Source of the DNA: JAEUTH01 sp039931675
Lineage (GTDB): Bacteria > Bacteroidota > Bacteroidia > AKYH767-A > OLB10
Assembly (NCBI GenBank): GCA_039931675.1
Contig: JBDTRM010000275.1
Span: 15,726-79,725 of the forward strand
Length of the DNA stretch: 64,000 nt
Reading direction: 5' to 3'
Part shown: positions 44,421-55,870 of the stretch, one piece after another
How positions within the stretch are numbered: position 1 is the stretch's first letter
How the letters are laid out: each line of letters starts with the position of its first letter
The notes under the pieces: model-generated
Seen by the model: only the letters and a program-made list of their open reading frames with translations
The model's database searches: none
What the model was told of the DNA's origin: nothing
Translations under genes and position numbers: made by a program

Positions 44421-47400
44421 ATGAAGTCTAAAACTACGGTTTTAAAACAATTATTGAACGTTGCTTTTATAGCAACACTTTTATCAGCATCGGCTGTTAC
44501 GCTGTGCAATGCGCAAACATCGGGCATTACCGAAAGCTCGCTGGTGTTAAACATTAATAATGGTGGTAATACCTTTTACGATTTGCAGGCTATTACATCT
44601 AATGCAGATTTTAATGCCACCAATCTTGGCACTTTTATGCCATCGCAAAGCATCATACTAAGCGGGGCACAGCAAAAAACTTATAAATGCGGAGGGTGCA
44701 ACATTGCCGGCAGCACCTTATATTACCGTGTTTACCCAGTTTATACCTTGCCGGGGTCTTTTATCAATATTAATATTCCATTATTGTCAAATGATACCGG
44801 AGGCTGCGGAGGTGACCAAACCTGGCAGCTTGCCACTAATGCAACCAACATTTTAAACGGCTTGAGTTCAGGCATATATTACCTCGAAGTTTATACAGAT
44901 GCCCCAATCAGCATTTGTGCAAGCGGGGCAAACGTGGCCAATAATGGCGGGCTGAACTACAAGGCTACATTTACTGTGAGCGGTGTAATTGCACAATATG
45001 CAGGCAACACAGTGGCATCAACTGTAACTGCTATGGGTACAGCTAATGCGCTAATAACTGTTACTAATGGAACCATGTCTAACTTATGCAGCAACCCTGT
45101 TAATATTATGAGGGTTTCGGCAGGGACGTTTAACCAGTCATCGCCAATTAATTATATTCAGTTTACTATAAAGCCGCAGCCCGGCTACCAGTTTAGTGTA
45201 ACAGCTATAAGAGTAAATTCACGCAAAACAAGCGGAGCACCGGGTTTGGGTGGCCCCAATAATGGCCGGATAGATTATAATGCTAACAATGCCGGATTTG
45301 TGCAGGGCAATAATTACCTTGTTTCCACTACAACAACATCATGCACCAGCACCGTGCCGCAGCAAAGTGTACTACCGGCAGGTGTTGTGATAACTGATAC
45401 CGTTAACGGGCTTATGGTGAGAGCTTACTATTGGGTTAATACAAGCGCTACAGGCGCACTTGATTTTTCTAACTTATCTGTTGAGGGCATAGTTTCAGAA
45501 GTTAATGGTCCTCCCAAGATTGCAGTGCCTGCCGCATCAGCATTTGCACCCAATACTGCCGTGTTAGGCGCTACTATTATTTCTAACTCAGGCGCACCGG
45601 TTACTGAGCGGGGCACTATACTGAAAACAGCACCCGGTGCTACTCTTACCGACAATAAGTTAGCAGAAGGAGGTACAGGTTTAGGTGCATTTTCGCATAC
45701 GCGCAGCGCACTGAATCCGCAGGCGCTTTATTATTATGCAGGCTATGCCACCAATGCTTATGGCACAAGTTTAACAGCCGAATCAAGTTTCCATACACGG
45801 TCGAAAACTCCGCTTACTGCGCCCACTGGTTTAACAGGAACACCTCTTTCATATTCATCAATAAGTTTAGATTGGACTGGCGCAGGTTTTCCAACATCTG
45901 GCGCAACGCAATACGGTTACTTAATTATATATTCTGCGGGCACACCATCAATAAACAACGCCCCCAATGGATTGCCACCTGCAGCGGTGGTGGCTAACGG
46001 CACTTTAGTAAGCACCACAGATGTTACAGCACCGGCACAACCCGCTACCACAGCAACTGTAACAGGCTTAAAAGGCAACACTCTTTATTCTTTCCTGGTA
46101 GTTCCATATACGTGGAATGGCACCAATCCAAATACCTATAATTACCTGATAGCCGGAGCGCCTGTCGTATCAGTTGCCACATTGCCAACAAATTATCTCT
46201 GGATTGGCACCGGCACTTCATCATGGAATAGTGCAGCCAACTGGCAACCAAATGGTGTGCCGGCTGATGATGATGCCGTGGCATTTAATAATTCAGGAAC
46301 AGTTACTGTAACCAATGTTCCTAATGTAACATTAACTTCATTATCAGTTTCGGGCACTTCAGCGGTAACGCTTATGCCACCTACAAATGCATTCGCCACA
46401 TTAAGTTTAGGCAGTGATTCAACTGCTTTAAGCATAGCTGCCGGTGCATCATTAGCATTGGCAGGCAATGGTGCTAATAACATTACCATATCATTAACCG
46501 GAAATGTGAATAATGCAATCATTGATGGCACGCTTAGTTTATTAAAAGGCACAACCGGTGCAGGTATTTATAATGCTTCAGACGGTAACACCACCGTAAA
46601 CGGAGTTTTGGTGCAGCAGTCTTATGGTGCAATAATTAGCTCGGTGAATGATTTGTCATTTAACACAGGCAGTAAATTTCAATTAACAGGCAACGGTTTA
46701 ATTATTCCAACAGCAAAATGGAAAACCGGTTCAACCTGCGAAATTGCAGTTACTGCCGGAGGTGAATTAGAAGGTTTAGACCAAACCTTTTCAAACTTTA
46801 AAGTCAATTGCCCCGGTCTGCTGAACAACATACAATGCAATGGCAGCCTGGTAACTATCAACGATACTTTAACTATTGCAAATACAAATCACAGTGCGGG
46901 CAAGTCTTTTGCTTTAACAAGCACCACACCTTATATTTTAAATTTAAAAGGCGATTTAATTATAAATGATAATGCATGTCTCGATATTACAAATGGAAAA
47001 CCTATCAGCATAGGTACGGCTACAATCAACCTTAAAAATAATGTTACTATAACCGGTACAGGCTTGCTTGACCAATCAGGAAGTGCCGATGCGTTTCTTA
47101 ATTTTATTAAACCTGGAGGCGACCAGGTGATAACACTGGCAGGTAATAATTCCATTTCGCAGTCAGAGTTTTCGGCTACTGTTAATATTGGTAACGGCAA
47201 CACCACAAACAGGGTAAAACTAAACTCTAATGTTTCACTGGGCAATTTTTATATTTCAGATGTTATTGTAAATAATGGCTCAACATTAGATTTTGATAAC
47301 TACGTTCTAAGCGGTTCTGGCAGTAACATTAACGTGTTGCCTGGGGCAATACTCCGCATAGGGAGCACCAACGGAATAACAGCAAGTGCCGCATCGGGAA

Positions 47401-50400
47401 ATATTCAACTGTCGGGCAACAGGGTTTATAGTAGTGATGCCATATACACGTATAGCGGAAACACTAACCAGGTAACGGGTGACGGGCTTCCGGCTTCGGT
47501 TAATACAATTATAATTGAAAACACAGGAACAACAGGAAATAATACAGTTTCATTAACCGATGCTGATAGCACTGCATCACTAACGCTGGCAAGCGGTTTA
47601 TTTAATCCCAACGGAAAAACTCAAACAATTAAGCAGAATGGAATTTTAAATGCACACGGTGGTAATTTCAGTACATCAGCTACCGGAACTGTGGCTTTCA
47701 GTGCAGGCACTGTTACAGGCATAGTTGATTTTTATCCTGATGTAACAATAAAAGGCAATGTTGATTTTGGAAGCAGTTCAACTATTTATGGTTTGCTTCA
47801 ATTAAACTCCGGAGGTTATGTAACAGGCAATGCCCCAGTTTATGCAAGCAATTCAATATTAAAGTATAATACAGGCAATAGCTATCCGCGCGGATTAGAG
47901 TGGAGTGCAACAACCGGAGCAGGGTTTCCGTATAATGTACAAGTTAGTAATAACACAAGTGTTGACCTGAGTGCTAACGGATGGGCTAACCGCTCCTGCG
48001 CAGGCTATCTGAATATTGTTAACGGATGCTCACTTACAATGGGAGCCATGACTAATTATCTCAATGTGGGAACAAATTTAGTGCTTGATGGTTCACTGGC
48101 CCTGGCAACAGGAGCTATAAATGGAGGCAACATTCGCGTGGGCGGCAACTGGACTAAAAATACTAACGGAGTTTTTACTCCTAACAATCGCACTGTTTAT
48201 GTTGTAGGAACGCTATCCTCAAACATAAACGGAACTGCCCCTGGCGAAATTTTTGATTATCTAATAATAAACAAAACAGGTGTTGCATCGGTTACTATCA
48301 ATAAAGATATAACTGTTCAAAAGAATTTGACTTTTACAAGCGGCATTATTAATACCACATCGAATAAAGTTATTATTCCGCAAACAGGAACTATAACACG
48401 CACCCAAGGCCATGTGAATGGAAATCTGCAAAAATTCATTACCACAGGTGGACCCATTACGCAACTATTTGAAGTTGGCGATACCAGTTTTTATGCACCC
48501 GTATCAGTGCGCTTCGCTGCTGTAAATACTGCCGGTAATCTTACAGTAAACACACATGCAGGAGATCATCCGAATATCGCATCAACAGTTTTTGATGGTG
48601 CAAAAACAATTAACAGGTATTGGACAATTACAAATGCCGGAGTTGCATTTACAAACTACAGCCCTACCTTTAATTATAATATTGCCGATATTGATGCAGG
48701 TGTTTTAACTGATTCGGTCTTCTGCGGTCGAACGGATAGTGTAACCTGGAGTTATCCTGCAATGGGTGTAAGAACCCCCACATCTGCAAAGGTTGCTACC
48801 CTTACTAAATTTGGCGACTTCCAGTTAGGCATAAGATGCACCTCTCCGTTGCTCTCGGCTTCAGTTACTAATGTAAGCTGCCGCAATGGAAATAATGGTA
48901 CAATAACACTTAATGCCACTGCAGGTTCTCCACCATTCAAATATTTATGGTCAAATGGAACAACTACAAAGGATTTAAATAGTTGTGCTGCTGGTACCTA
49001 TACGGTTACAGTTACAGGCCTGGGCGGATGTTCGGCAACAGTTAATGCTGTTGTTACTCAACCTGCTACAGGTGTTAGTGCAACAGCTTCAAATAACACG
49101 CCTATATGCTCAGGTGCCACTATTAATCTTACAGGTACAGGCACAGGTGGCACAGGAATTAAAACCTTTTCATGGACAGGCCCAAATGGTTTTACCTCCA
49201 CAGTTAAAAATCCTGTTCTAAGTAATTCGTCAGGTGCAGGTACAGGTATTTACCAGGTTAAAGTTACTGATGCAAGTAATTGTACGGTTACTAATTCAAC
49301 TTCAGTGGTTGTTAATACGGTAACACCTTCTATAACAGGAGTATCCTCTTTTTGTGCCGGCAGTTCTACTATACTTACTGCAGGTTCTTATTCTTCCTAT
49401 TTATGGTCAAACGGTTTAACCACTTCAAATATTTCTGTTACTGCTTCCAATACATATACGGTAACAGTTACGGCAGCTAATGGCTGTACAGGGTCATCAT
49501 CTTTACCTGTAACAGTTATCCCTGTGCTTACTCCATCTATTACAATAAGCGCCAATGCAGGAGTTAATATCTGTACCGGAAGCTCAGTTACATTTACAGC
49601 TTCAATAAACAATGGTGGAAACACCCCTACATATCAATGGAAAAAAAACAATGTTGTTGTAGGAACAAATAGTCCCACTTATTCGGATGCTGCGCTAAGC
49701 AATGGTGATATTATTAAATGTCTTTTATCATGTCCATGCGCCACACAAAATCCTGTTACAAGTAATGCGCTTAATATGATAGTCTCACAACCAATACCTG
49801 TAAGCGCAGGTAATGGTTCGCTTATTATTTGCGGAACAGGCACTGCAACTCTTTCAGGAAAAATAAATAATGCGTCAAGCGGATACAGTGCCACATGGTC
49901 AACAACATCAGGTGCCGGCAATTTTAGCAACACCGCCTGGAATGGCGTAAACGGAGTTACCTATACGGCAAGTGTTAGTGATTCAGGTAAAACAGTTTAC
50001 CTTGTTCTCACAGGTCCGGTTTCAGGAAGTTGTGCAGGAAGCAAAGATTCTGTTGCAATAGATGTAAGACCCCCTGTTGGTATCACAGCAGGAATAATAA
50101 ATAGTGTTTGCGAAGGGACATCTTCATTTACCATTCCTTACTCTTCCGTCACAGGTTCACCTGTAGAATATACGCTTATGGCAAGTGCGCCCAATGCAAT
50201 GCAGGGATTTGTGAATCAAATCAGCCTGCCGTTGAGCCAAGGTGCTATCACAGCATCTATCCCGTCAGGAACTCCGGCAGGACTTTATAATTTTACTTTG
50301 CAGGTTGCCAAGCCACCGTGCCAATCAGTTTTATATAATCTCCAGTTAACTATTAATGCCAATCCTGTTATATCAGTGTCGGCTTCGCCTGCTGCAATAT

Positions 50401-53400
50401 GCCAGGGTAGTTCAACAAACTTAACTGCAACAGGCGCATCGGGTTACAGTTGGATGCCGGGAATTCTTGATGGCGATGCAATTACAGTTGCACCTTCATT
50501 CAATACCATATATACTGTTACAGGTACCAGCGCTATCGGTTGTTCATCTACAAATATAATATCTATAACAGTAAATTCATTACCTCTTCCATTCATAAGC
50601 GGCAACAGCACATTATGCTATGGAACAACAACAGTACTTAATGCAGGTTTGGGCTATAGCAGTTATTTGTGGTCAAATGGAGCTACTTTAAAAAATATAG
50701 TTGTCGGTAATCCAAATACCTATACTGTAACCGTTACAAATGCCAATAATTGCAGCGCAAGTACCACAAAACAGATTTCAGTTCTTCCACAGATCAGCGT
50801 TACAGCTACTGCTAACTTAGATACTATTGCTGCAGGCGACACTGTTTTATTAAACGCAAATGCTGCAGGTAGTGTAAGCGGCATTTCTTATACAGTAGCA
50901 TCAACAACCTTTGCACCGATTTCAGGCACAGGAACTAAGGTAACTTTAGGCGATGATCAAATGAGCGGAGCGCTTCCTATCGGGTTTAATTTCTTGTTTT
51001 ACGGAACTACTTACAATAATTTTTATATTTCATCAAACGGATTTATAACTTTTAATTCAGGTAGTAATGACGGATGCTGCCAGGGGCCGCCCATTCCTAA
51101 TAACAATAATGGGAATGTATCAAATATAATTTCACTTGCGTGGAATGATTTAACTGCGGCCGGTGGTACAGTTGATTATTTTACAACTGGTATTGCACCC
51201 AATAGAAAGCTTGTAGCAAGGTTCAATATTTTTCATATCAATGGCGACCCTGTAATAACCCAGGCAATTTTATTTGAAGGAACCAACTATATTGAAATTC
51301 ACTCCACGAGTATCCCTAACATGCTATATGCTGATCCAAGTTATATTTCAACTATGGGCGTGGAGAATATCGGGGGAACAATTGCTACAACCGTTCCGGG
51401 GCGTAATGGTGCCGGCTGGGCTGCAACCAATGATGCCTGGAAGTTTACACCTTATGCTTCTTATAATTATTCATGGGGGCCGCTTACAGGAATAATAAAT
51501 GCAAATATTAAAAATCCCGCAGCCGTTCCTTTGAGTTCAACAACATATATAGTAACAGCTACAGCATACAATGGTTGCACGGGCACTGCCTCCAAATTTA
51601 TTTATGTTAATCAACCAGGTTCATTAACTGTCTTTTCATCTGCTACATCAATAAATTGTAATGCCGGTACCGCTAACGTTACCATAAATGCCTTAGGTGG
51701 CGTGCCTCCGTATTCAGGAACAGGCAGCTTTGCAGTTAATGCAGGAACCTATACTTATACAGTTACTGATGTTATGGGAAATACATCCACTGCAAATGTT
51801 ACTATTAATCAACCGCCTTTGCTGGTTGCATCATCATCAGCAACAGCTATATCATGTAACGGGGGAAGCGCAACAGTTACCGTGAGTGCAAGTGGTGGAA
51901 CACCTCCTTATTCAGGTGCCGGGACGTTTACTGTTACAGCAGGTACATATTCTTATACAATAACTGATGCTAAAGGTTGTACCTCAATAACTACAGTAAT
52001 CGTAAGCCAACCAAACGTGCTTGCAGTTACATCGCAGGCAACTCCGATTAATTGTTACGGAGCGCTCTCAACTGCAAATGTAGCTGCAACAGGAGGCACT
52101 ACACCCTACAGCGGAACAGGAAATTATAATGTCAATGCCGGAACCTATACCTATACAGTTACTGATGTAAAAGGATGTTCGGCAAGCACTGCGATAACTA
52201 TAAATCAACCGGCTCCGTTAGTGGCCAATTGTTATGCATTCACCACCGTTTGCTATGGTGATAGTTCAACAGTAACCATAATAGCGTCAGGTGGAACACC
52301 GCCATATACCGGCACAGGAAATTACAAAGTGCCTGCCGGAACTTACAATTTTGTTGTTACCGATAGTAAAGGATGTACATCAACAACGGTTATTACCATC
52401 AACCAGCTTTCACAAATATTGAGTACGGTAAATCTTTTGCAAAATGTATCGTGTTATGGTAAGAGTGATGGAAAAATAACAGTTACGGCAAGCAATGGTA
52501 GTGCTCCATATATTTATTTATGGAACAATGGTGCCACCACTAAGCTATTAACAGGCTTGACAGCCGGAACCTACACAGTAAATATTATGGATAATAACGG
52601 TTGCTCCATAAGCCAGTCTTATTCATTAACACAGCCTGATGATATTATCATTTCGGGCACTTCGTCAAACATTAGTTGTAATGGTGCAGCTAATGGTTCC
52701 GTTGGAATTGCTGCAACAGGTGGCGTTTCTCCATACATTTATCTTTGGAATAACGGAAATACTTTAGCGGTAATGAATTCCCTTTCCCCAGCAACCTATA
52801 AGGTTACAGTTACCGATGCCTCAGGTTGTACAACATCAAGTACTTTTGTATTAACACAGCCGCCAGCAATTACTGCAACCGGGAACAGTACAAACGTATC
52901 ATGCTTTGGCGACAATAACGGAACAACAAGTGTTAACGCATCAGGAGGTACTGCACCTTACAGTTATTCATGGAGTAATGGTTCAACTTTAACCAGCCTG
53001 ACCGGCTTAACAGCAAATAATTATACCGTAACTATAATTGATGCCAATGGTTGTTCATTTACAAAAACGAATTCGGTTACAGAACCTGCATTACTTGCAG
53101 TGACTGACTCGGAAACTAACGTGAGTTGTAATGGAGGTAGCAATGGCAAGGCAACAGCTTTCCCCACAGGCGGTTCAATGCCTTATACTTATCAATGGAG
53201 CAATGGCGTAACAAATAAAGTTGCAGGCGGATTGGTGGCTGGAACCTACACGATAACTGTTACTGACAATCATGGATGCACCCAAACAAATGTTTCAGTT
53301 ATTACACAACCGACTTTATTAACTGCAACCTGCAATGGAACAAATATCACTTGTAATGGCATGGGTAACGGTTCAATAAACATCAATGCTTCGGGTGGTA

Positions 53401-55400
53401 CCATGCCCTATACTTACCTATGGAGCAATGGTGCTACTACCACTTCCATAAACAATTTGGTGCCAGGCTTCTATACAATAATGGTAACGGACATGAATGC
53501 TTGTAAGGTAAGTACAAATTTCACAATTGCACAGCCTGCTGTTTTATCAGCAACAATTACCTCAACAAATATTAATTGCTATGGTTCGGCATCCGGAAGT
53601 GCTTCAATAACCCCATCAGGCGGAACGCCACCTTATGCTTACGCATGGAATACGGGAGCAATAACTACCGCTTTAAATAACCAGGGAGCGGGTACCTACA
53701 CGGTAACAGTTACTGATGCAAAAGGTTGTTCTGCAACTAAATCAACTATTTTATCACAGCCTGCATTGCTTGTCAATACATTTTCACAGGTTAATGTGAC
53801 ATGCAACGGCTTCAGTAACGGATCAGCAACTGCAAATATCACAGGGGGAAGTACACCTTATTCTTATTTATGGAATATAGGCGCTACTACGAAAACTGCC
53901 GGTGGGCTTGCAGCGGGCACCTATACTGTAACAGTTACTGATAACAAGGGTTGTATTAATACCGGCATAATTGCAGTAACTCAACCAACTGTTTTAATCA
54001 ATACCCCGGCAATCAACAATGTTACTTGTAATGGTTCAGGCAATGGTTCCATTATAAGTGCCGTAACAGGAGGCACTGCGCCATACTCCTATCTCTGGAA
54101 TGGAGCAAATACTACCTCTTCTCTTACAGGTCTATCTCCGGGTAATTACACTGTAACAGTTACAGATGGTAACGGTTGCACGAATAAAATCACCAGTTCA
54201 ATAACTCAGCCTTCTCCAGTTACAATATCAGGCACCGGCACTAATATAACCTGCTTCGGAGCCGGAAATGGTAGTGCGTCTGCAATTACTAATGGTGGCA
54301 CTTCACCTTATACTTATTTGTGGAACACATCAGCAGTAACATCATTGTTGAGTAATCTTCTCCAGGGTGCCTATACGGTTACAGTTACTGACAGCAAAGG
54401 ATGCACGGCCAATAAAACCTATAATATTTCGGAGCCTGTAGTGCTGTCACTTACAACAACGCAAACAAACGTTTTATGCAATGGGGCCAATACCGGATCA
54501 GCAACTGCTAATCCTTCAGGAGGCAATATGCCATATTCTTATCTTTGGAATACCGGTGCTACCACAAAAGTACTTGGTAATATCGGAGCGGGTAATTACA
54601 CAGTTACAGTTGTTGATAATAAAGGATGTACTGTTTCACTTAGTACTTTAATTACTGAGAATCCGCCACTTGCTTATATGACCAATTTATTAAAAAATGT
54701 TAGCTGTAATGGAGGTAATAACGGGAAGATTGATCTATCGGTTACAGGGGGAGTTACTCCCTATACTTATAGTTGGAGTAATGGTGCTACTACAAAAGTT
54801 ATCAGTGTACTATCTGCCGGCTCTTATACTATAACTACTACCGATAATAAAGGATGTACAAAGACAGGAAGTTATCCTGTTACTGAACCCCCTATTCTTG
54901 CTATAGCAATGTCTAAAACCAATCCATCAATGGGAGGTAATAATGGCACAGCAACTGGAAATCCTTCAGGTGGAACTTCGCCTTATACCTATTCATGGAA
55001 CACTTCACCCATAAAAACAACTGCTACCATCAGCGGTTTGGGTTCGGGTACATATACGATAACAGTTACCGATTTTAACGGCTGTACCCAAACAGGTTCA
55101 GTAACATTAGTAGCCAACCGTTATGCTGCTGATCCTAATGTTCCAGGTGATTTAATAATTAATGTGATGCCTAATCCTAATAATGGACAGTTTATGTTGA
55201 AGATAAATTCCATATCAGATGGATATGCCGCAGTGCAATTGACTGATGCAACTTCAAGGATAGTTTACAACGAAAAAATTTCGCTGAATGCCGGTTTAAC
55301 TGAAAAAAGCATTAACGTAAGTTCAATCGCCAAAGGCATTTATTTACTTAAGGTAACCACTGATAATAAATGGCAAGTGATACAATTGGTTGTTAAATAA
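44421..55400 (+). CDS. Giant SprB-repeat T9SS adhesin, 3659 aa
   Basis: Signal peptide about 1-31 (ending LCNAQ). The N-terminal third has beta-sandwich and FnIII-like regions (TAPTGLTGTPLSYSSISLDW near 470) and a stretch of beta-helix-like strands (about 600-1300). One SprB-type repeat lies near 1475-1550, then Ig/PKD-like cysteine-containing domains. From about residue 2400 to 3560 there are 16 consecutive SprB repeats: four short ones of ~65 residues without the LWSNGATT block, then twelve of ~75. Most carry a cysteine in SCNG-like and VTDxxGC positions, probably a disulfide; the last lacks the first cysteine. The end is a T9SS type A sorting domain (INVMPNPNNGQF to QLVVK). By analogy with SprB it is a cell-surface adhesin used in attachment or gliding. 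Confidence 0.92.
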   Translation: MKSKTTVLKQLLNVAFIATLLSASAVTLCNAQTSGITESSLVLNINNGGNTFYDLQAITSNADFNATNLGTFMPSQSIILSGAQQKTYKCGGCNIAGSTLYYRVYPVYTLPGSFININIPLLSNDTGGCGGDQTWQLATNATNILNGLSSGIYYLEVYTDAPISICASGANVANNGGLNYKATFTVSGVIAQYAGNTVASTVTAMGTANALITVTNGTMSNLCSNPVNIMRVSAGTFNQSSPINYIQFTIKPQPGYQFSVTAIRVNSRKTSGAPGLGGPNNGRIDYNANNAGFVQGNNYLVSTTTTSCTSTVPQQSVLPAGVVITDTVNGLMVRAYYWVNTSATGALDFSNLSVEGIVSEVNGPPKIAVPAASAFAPNTAVLGATIISNSGAPVTERGTILKTAPGATLTDNKLAEGGTGLGAFSHTRSALNPQALYYYAGYATNAYGTSLTAESSFHTRSKTPLTAPTGLTGTPLSYSSISLDWTGAGFPTSGATQYGYLIIYSAGTPSINNAPNGLPPAAVVANGTLVSTTDVTAPAQPATTATVTGLKGNTLYSFLVVPYTWNGTNPNTYNYLIAGAPVVSVATLPTNYLWIGTGTSSWNSAANWQPNGVPADDDAVAFNNSGTVTVTNVPNVTLTSLSVSGTSAVTLMPPTNAFATLSLGSDSTALSIAAGASLALAGNGANNITISLTGNVNNAIIDGTLSLLKGTTGAGIYNASDGNTTVNGVLVQQSYGAIISSVNDLSFNTGSKFQLTGNGLIIPTAKWKTGSTCEIAVTAGGELEGLDQTFSNFKVNCPGLLNNIQCNGSLVTINDTLTIANTNHSAGKSFALTSTTPYILNLKGDLIINDNACLDITNGKPISIGTATINLKNNVTITGTGLLDQSGSADAFLNFIKPGGDQVITLAGNNSISQSEFSATVNIGNGNTTNRVKLNSNVSLGNFYISDVIVNNGSTLDFDNYVLSGSGSNINVLPGAILRIGSTNGITASAASGNIQLSGNRVYSSDAIYTYSGNTNQVTGDGLPASVNTIIIENTGTTGNNTVSLTDADSTASLTLASGLFNPNGKTQTIKQNGILNAHGGNFSTSATGTVAFSAGTVTGIVDFYPDVTIKGNVDFGSSSTIYGLLQLNSGGYVTGNAPVYASNSILKYNTGNSYPRGLEWSATTGAGFPYNVQVSNNTSVDLSANGWANRSCAGYLNIVNGCSLTMGAMTNYLNVGTNLVLDGSLALATGAINGGNIRVGGNWTKNTNGVFTPNNRTVYVVGTLSSNINGTAPGEIFDYLIINKTGVASVTINKDITVQKNLTFTSGIINTTSNKVIIPQTGTITRTQGHVNGNLQKFITTGGPITQLFEVGDTSFYAPVSVRFAAVNTAGNLTVNTHAGDHPNIASTVFDGAKTINRYWTITNAGVAFTNYSPTFNYNIADIDAGVLTDSVFCGRTDSVTWSYPAMGVRTPTSAKVATLTKFGDFQLGIRCTSPLLSASVTNVSCRNGNNGTITLNATAGSPPFKYLWSNGTTTKDLNSCAAGTYTVTVTGLGGCSATVNAVVTQPATGVSATASNNTPICSGATINLTGTGTGGTGIKTFSWTGPNGFTSTVKNPVLSNSSGAGTGIYQVKVTDASNCTVTNSTSVVVNTVTPSITGVSSFCAGSSTILTAGSYSSYLWSNGLTTSNISVTASNTYTVTVTAANGCTGSSSLPVTVIPVLTPSITISANAGVNICTGSSVTFTASINNGGNTPTYQWKKNNVVVGTNSPTYSDAALSNGDIIKCLLSCPCATQNPVTSNALNMIVSQPIPVSAGNGSLIICGTGTATLSGKINNASSGYSATWSTTSGAGNFSNTAWNGVNGVTYTASVSDSGKTVYLVLTGPVSGSCAGSKDSVAIDVRPPVGITAGIINSVCEGTSSFTIPYSSVTGSPVEYTLMASAPNAMQGFVNQISLPLSQGAITASIPSGTPAGLYNFTLQVAKPPCQSVLYNLQLTINANPVISVSASPAAICQGSSTNLTATGASGYSWMPGILDGDAITVAPSFNTIYTVTGTSAIGCSSTNIISITVNSLPLPFISGNSTLCYGTTTVLNAGLGYSSYLWSNGATLKNIVVGNPNTYTVTVTNANNCSASTTKQISVLPQISVTATANLDTIAAGDTVLLNANAAGSVSGISYTVASTTFAPISGTGTKVTLGDDQMSGALPIGFNFLFYGTTYNNFYISSNGFITFNSGSNDGCCQGPPIPNNNNGNVSNIISLAWNDLTAAGGTVDYFTTGIAPNRKLVARFNIFHINGDPVITQAILFEGTNYIEIHSTSIPNMLYADPSYISTMGVENIGGTIATTVPGRNGAGWAATNDAWKFTPYASYNYSWGPLTGIINANIKNPAAVPLSSTTYIVTATAYNGCTGTASKFIYVNQPGSLTVFSSATSINCNAGTANVTINALGGVPPYSGTGSFAVNAGTYTYTVTDVMGNTSTANVTINQPPLLVASSSATAISCNGGSATVTVSASGGTPPYSGAGTFTVTAGTYSYTITDAKGCTSITTVIVSQPNVLAVTSQATPINCYGALSTANVAATGGTTPYSGTGNYNVNAGTYTYTVTDVKGCSASTAITINQPAPLVANCYAFTTVCYGDSSTVTIIASGGTPPYTGTGNYKVPAGTYNFVVTDSKGCTSTTVITINQLSQILSTVNLLQNVSCYGKSDGKITVTASNGSAPYIYLWNNGATTKLLTGLTAGTYTVNIMDNNGCSISQSYSLTQPDDIIISGTSSNISCNGAANGSVGIAATGGVSPYIYLWNNGNTLAVMNSLSPATYKVTVTDASGCTTSSTFVLTQPPAITATGNSTNVSCFGDNNGTTSVNASGGTAPYSYSWSNGSTLTSLTGLTANNYTVTIIDANGCSFTKTNSVTEPALLAVTDSETNVSCNGGSNGKATAFPTGGSMPYTYQWSNGVTNKVAGGLVAGTYTITVTDNHGCTQTNVSVITQPTLLTATCNGTNITCNGMGNGSININASGGTMPYTYLWSNGATTTSINNLVPGFYTIMVTDMNACKVSTNFTIAQPAVLSATITSTNINCYGSASGSASITPSGGTPPYAYAWNTGAITTALNNQGAGTYTVTVTDAKGCSATKSTILSQPALLVNTFSQVNVTCNGFSNGSATANITGGSTPYSYLWNIGATTKTAGGLAAGTYTVTVTDNKGCINTGIIAVTQPTVLINTPAINNVTCNGSGNGSIISAVTGGTAPYSYLWNGANTTSSLTGLSPGNYTVTVTDGNGCTNKITSSITQPSPVTISGTGTNITCFGAGNGSASAITNGGTSPYTYLWNTSAVTSLLSNLLQGAYTVTVTDSKGCTANKTYNISEPVVLSLTTTQTNVLCNGANTGSATANPSGGNMPYSYLWNTGATTKVLGNIGAGNYTVTVVDNKGCTVSLSTLITENPPLAYMTNLLKNVSCNGGNNGKIDLSVTGGVTPYTYSWSNGATTKVISVLSAGSYTITTTDNKGCTKTGSYPVTEPPILAIAMSKTNPSMGGNNGTATGNPSGGTSPYTYSWNTSPIKTTATISGLGSGTYTITVTDFNGCTQTGSVTLVANRYAADPNVPGDLIINVMPNPNNGQFMLKINSISDGYAAVQLTDATSRIVYNEKISLNAGLTEKSINVSSIAKGIYLLKVTTDNKWQVIQLVVK
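51620..55115 (+). repeat. Coding array of 16 SprB repeats
   Basis: Repeat periods are about 195 bases for the first four units and about 225 for the other twelve. Units are clearly homologous as protein, but nucleotide identity looks modest (different codons for the same VTVTD and SCNG blocks), so the array is old and stable rather than freshly amplified. Confidence 0.85.
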
Positions 55401-55821
55401 GTTTTTATTCAAATTTTTAAATCCAAATGCCTATGAGAGAAAAAAATTTTTTATCCGTAGTTTTTCGTAAGGTTAACGGTGCTTACATTTGGTTCAGATG
55501 CAAAGATCAGTTCTATGATCTGCATCCGCCTTAGCTGACGGAATTTGCAAATTGCTGAAATTGCAGATTGCATAGCAAATGAAAAATGCTGTATAATTTC
55601 GAAATATTTTCAGACTGGAAACTCCGAAAATGATGCAGCCGGTTTTAACTTTCCACTCTTTAATCATTATCTATGAACTAAAAAAGAAAAGTAACAAACA
55701 GCATTTACAGGATTCATGTCTCGAGCGTGGATCCTTTTTTATTTTACATAATTTGTTTTTAAAATTTGCTTGTTGAAAATAATAGCACGTGCCATTAAAG
55801 ATGAAACTGAATAGGATTATG
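55401..55821. other. Non-coding gap with one hairpin
   Basis: No open frame of note. The hairpin at 55497-55525 pairs GATGCA and GATCA with TGATC and TGCATC (two-base bulge) but lacks a T-run, so it may stabilise the 3' end of the adhesin mRNA rather than terminate it. Later the gap holds AT-rich sequence and an isolated TTTTTTATTTTA run near 55735. Confidence 0.5.
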
Positions 55822-55851
55822 TTTGCATTGAACTAATCAAAATTCTATTTG
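55822..55851 (+). promoter_or_regulatory. Promoter-like sequence for the DUF486 gene
   Basis: TTTG at 55822-55825, an 18-base spacer and TCTATTTG at 55844-55851 (one mismatch to TAnnTTTG) lie 20 bases before the ATG at 55871. Confidence 0.55.
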
Positions 55852-55870
55852 ATAGTATTATTTAAATGCA

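Noticed and set aside
51620..55115. CRISPR array
   Set aside because: The regular 195-225 base periodicity is in-frame protein repeats with degenerate nucleotide sequence, not short exact repeats with unique spacers.
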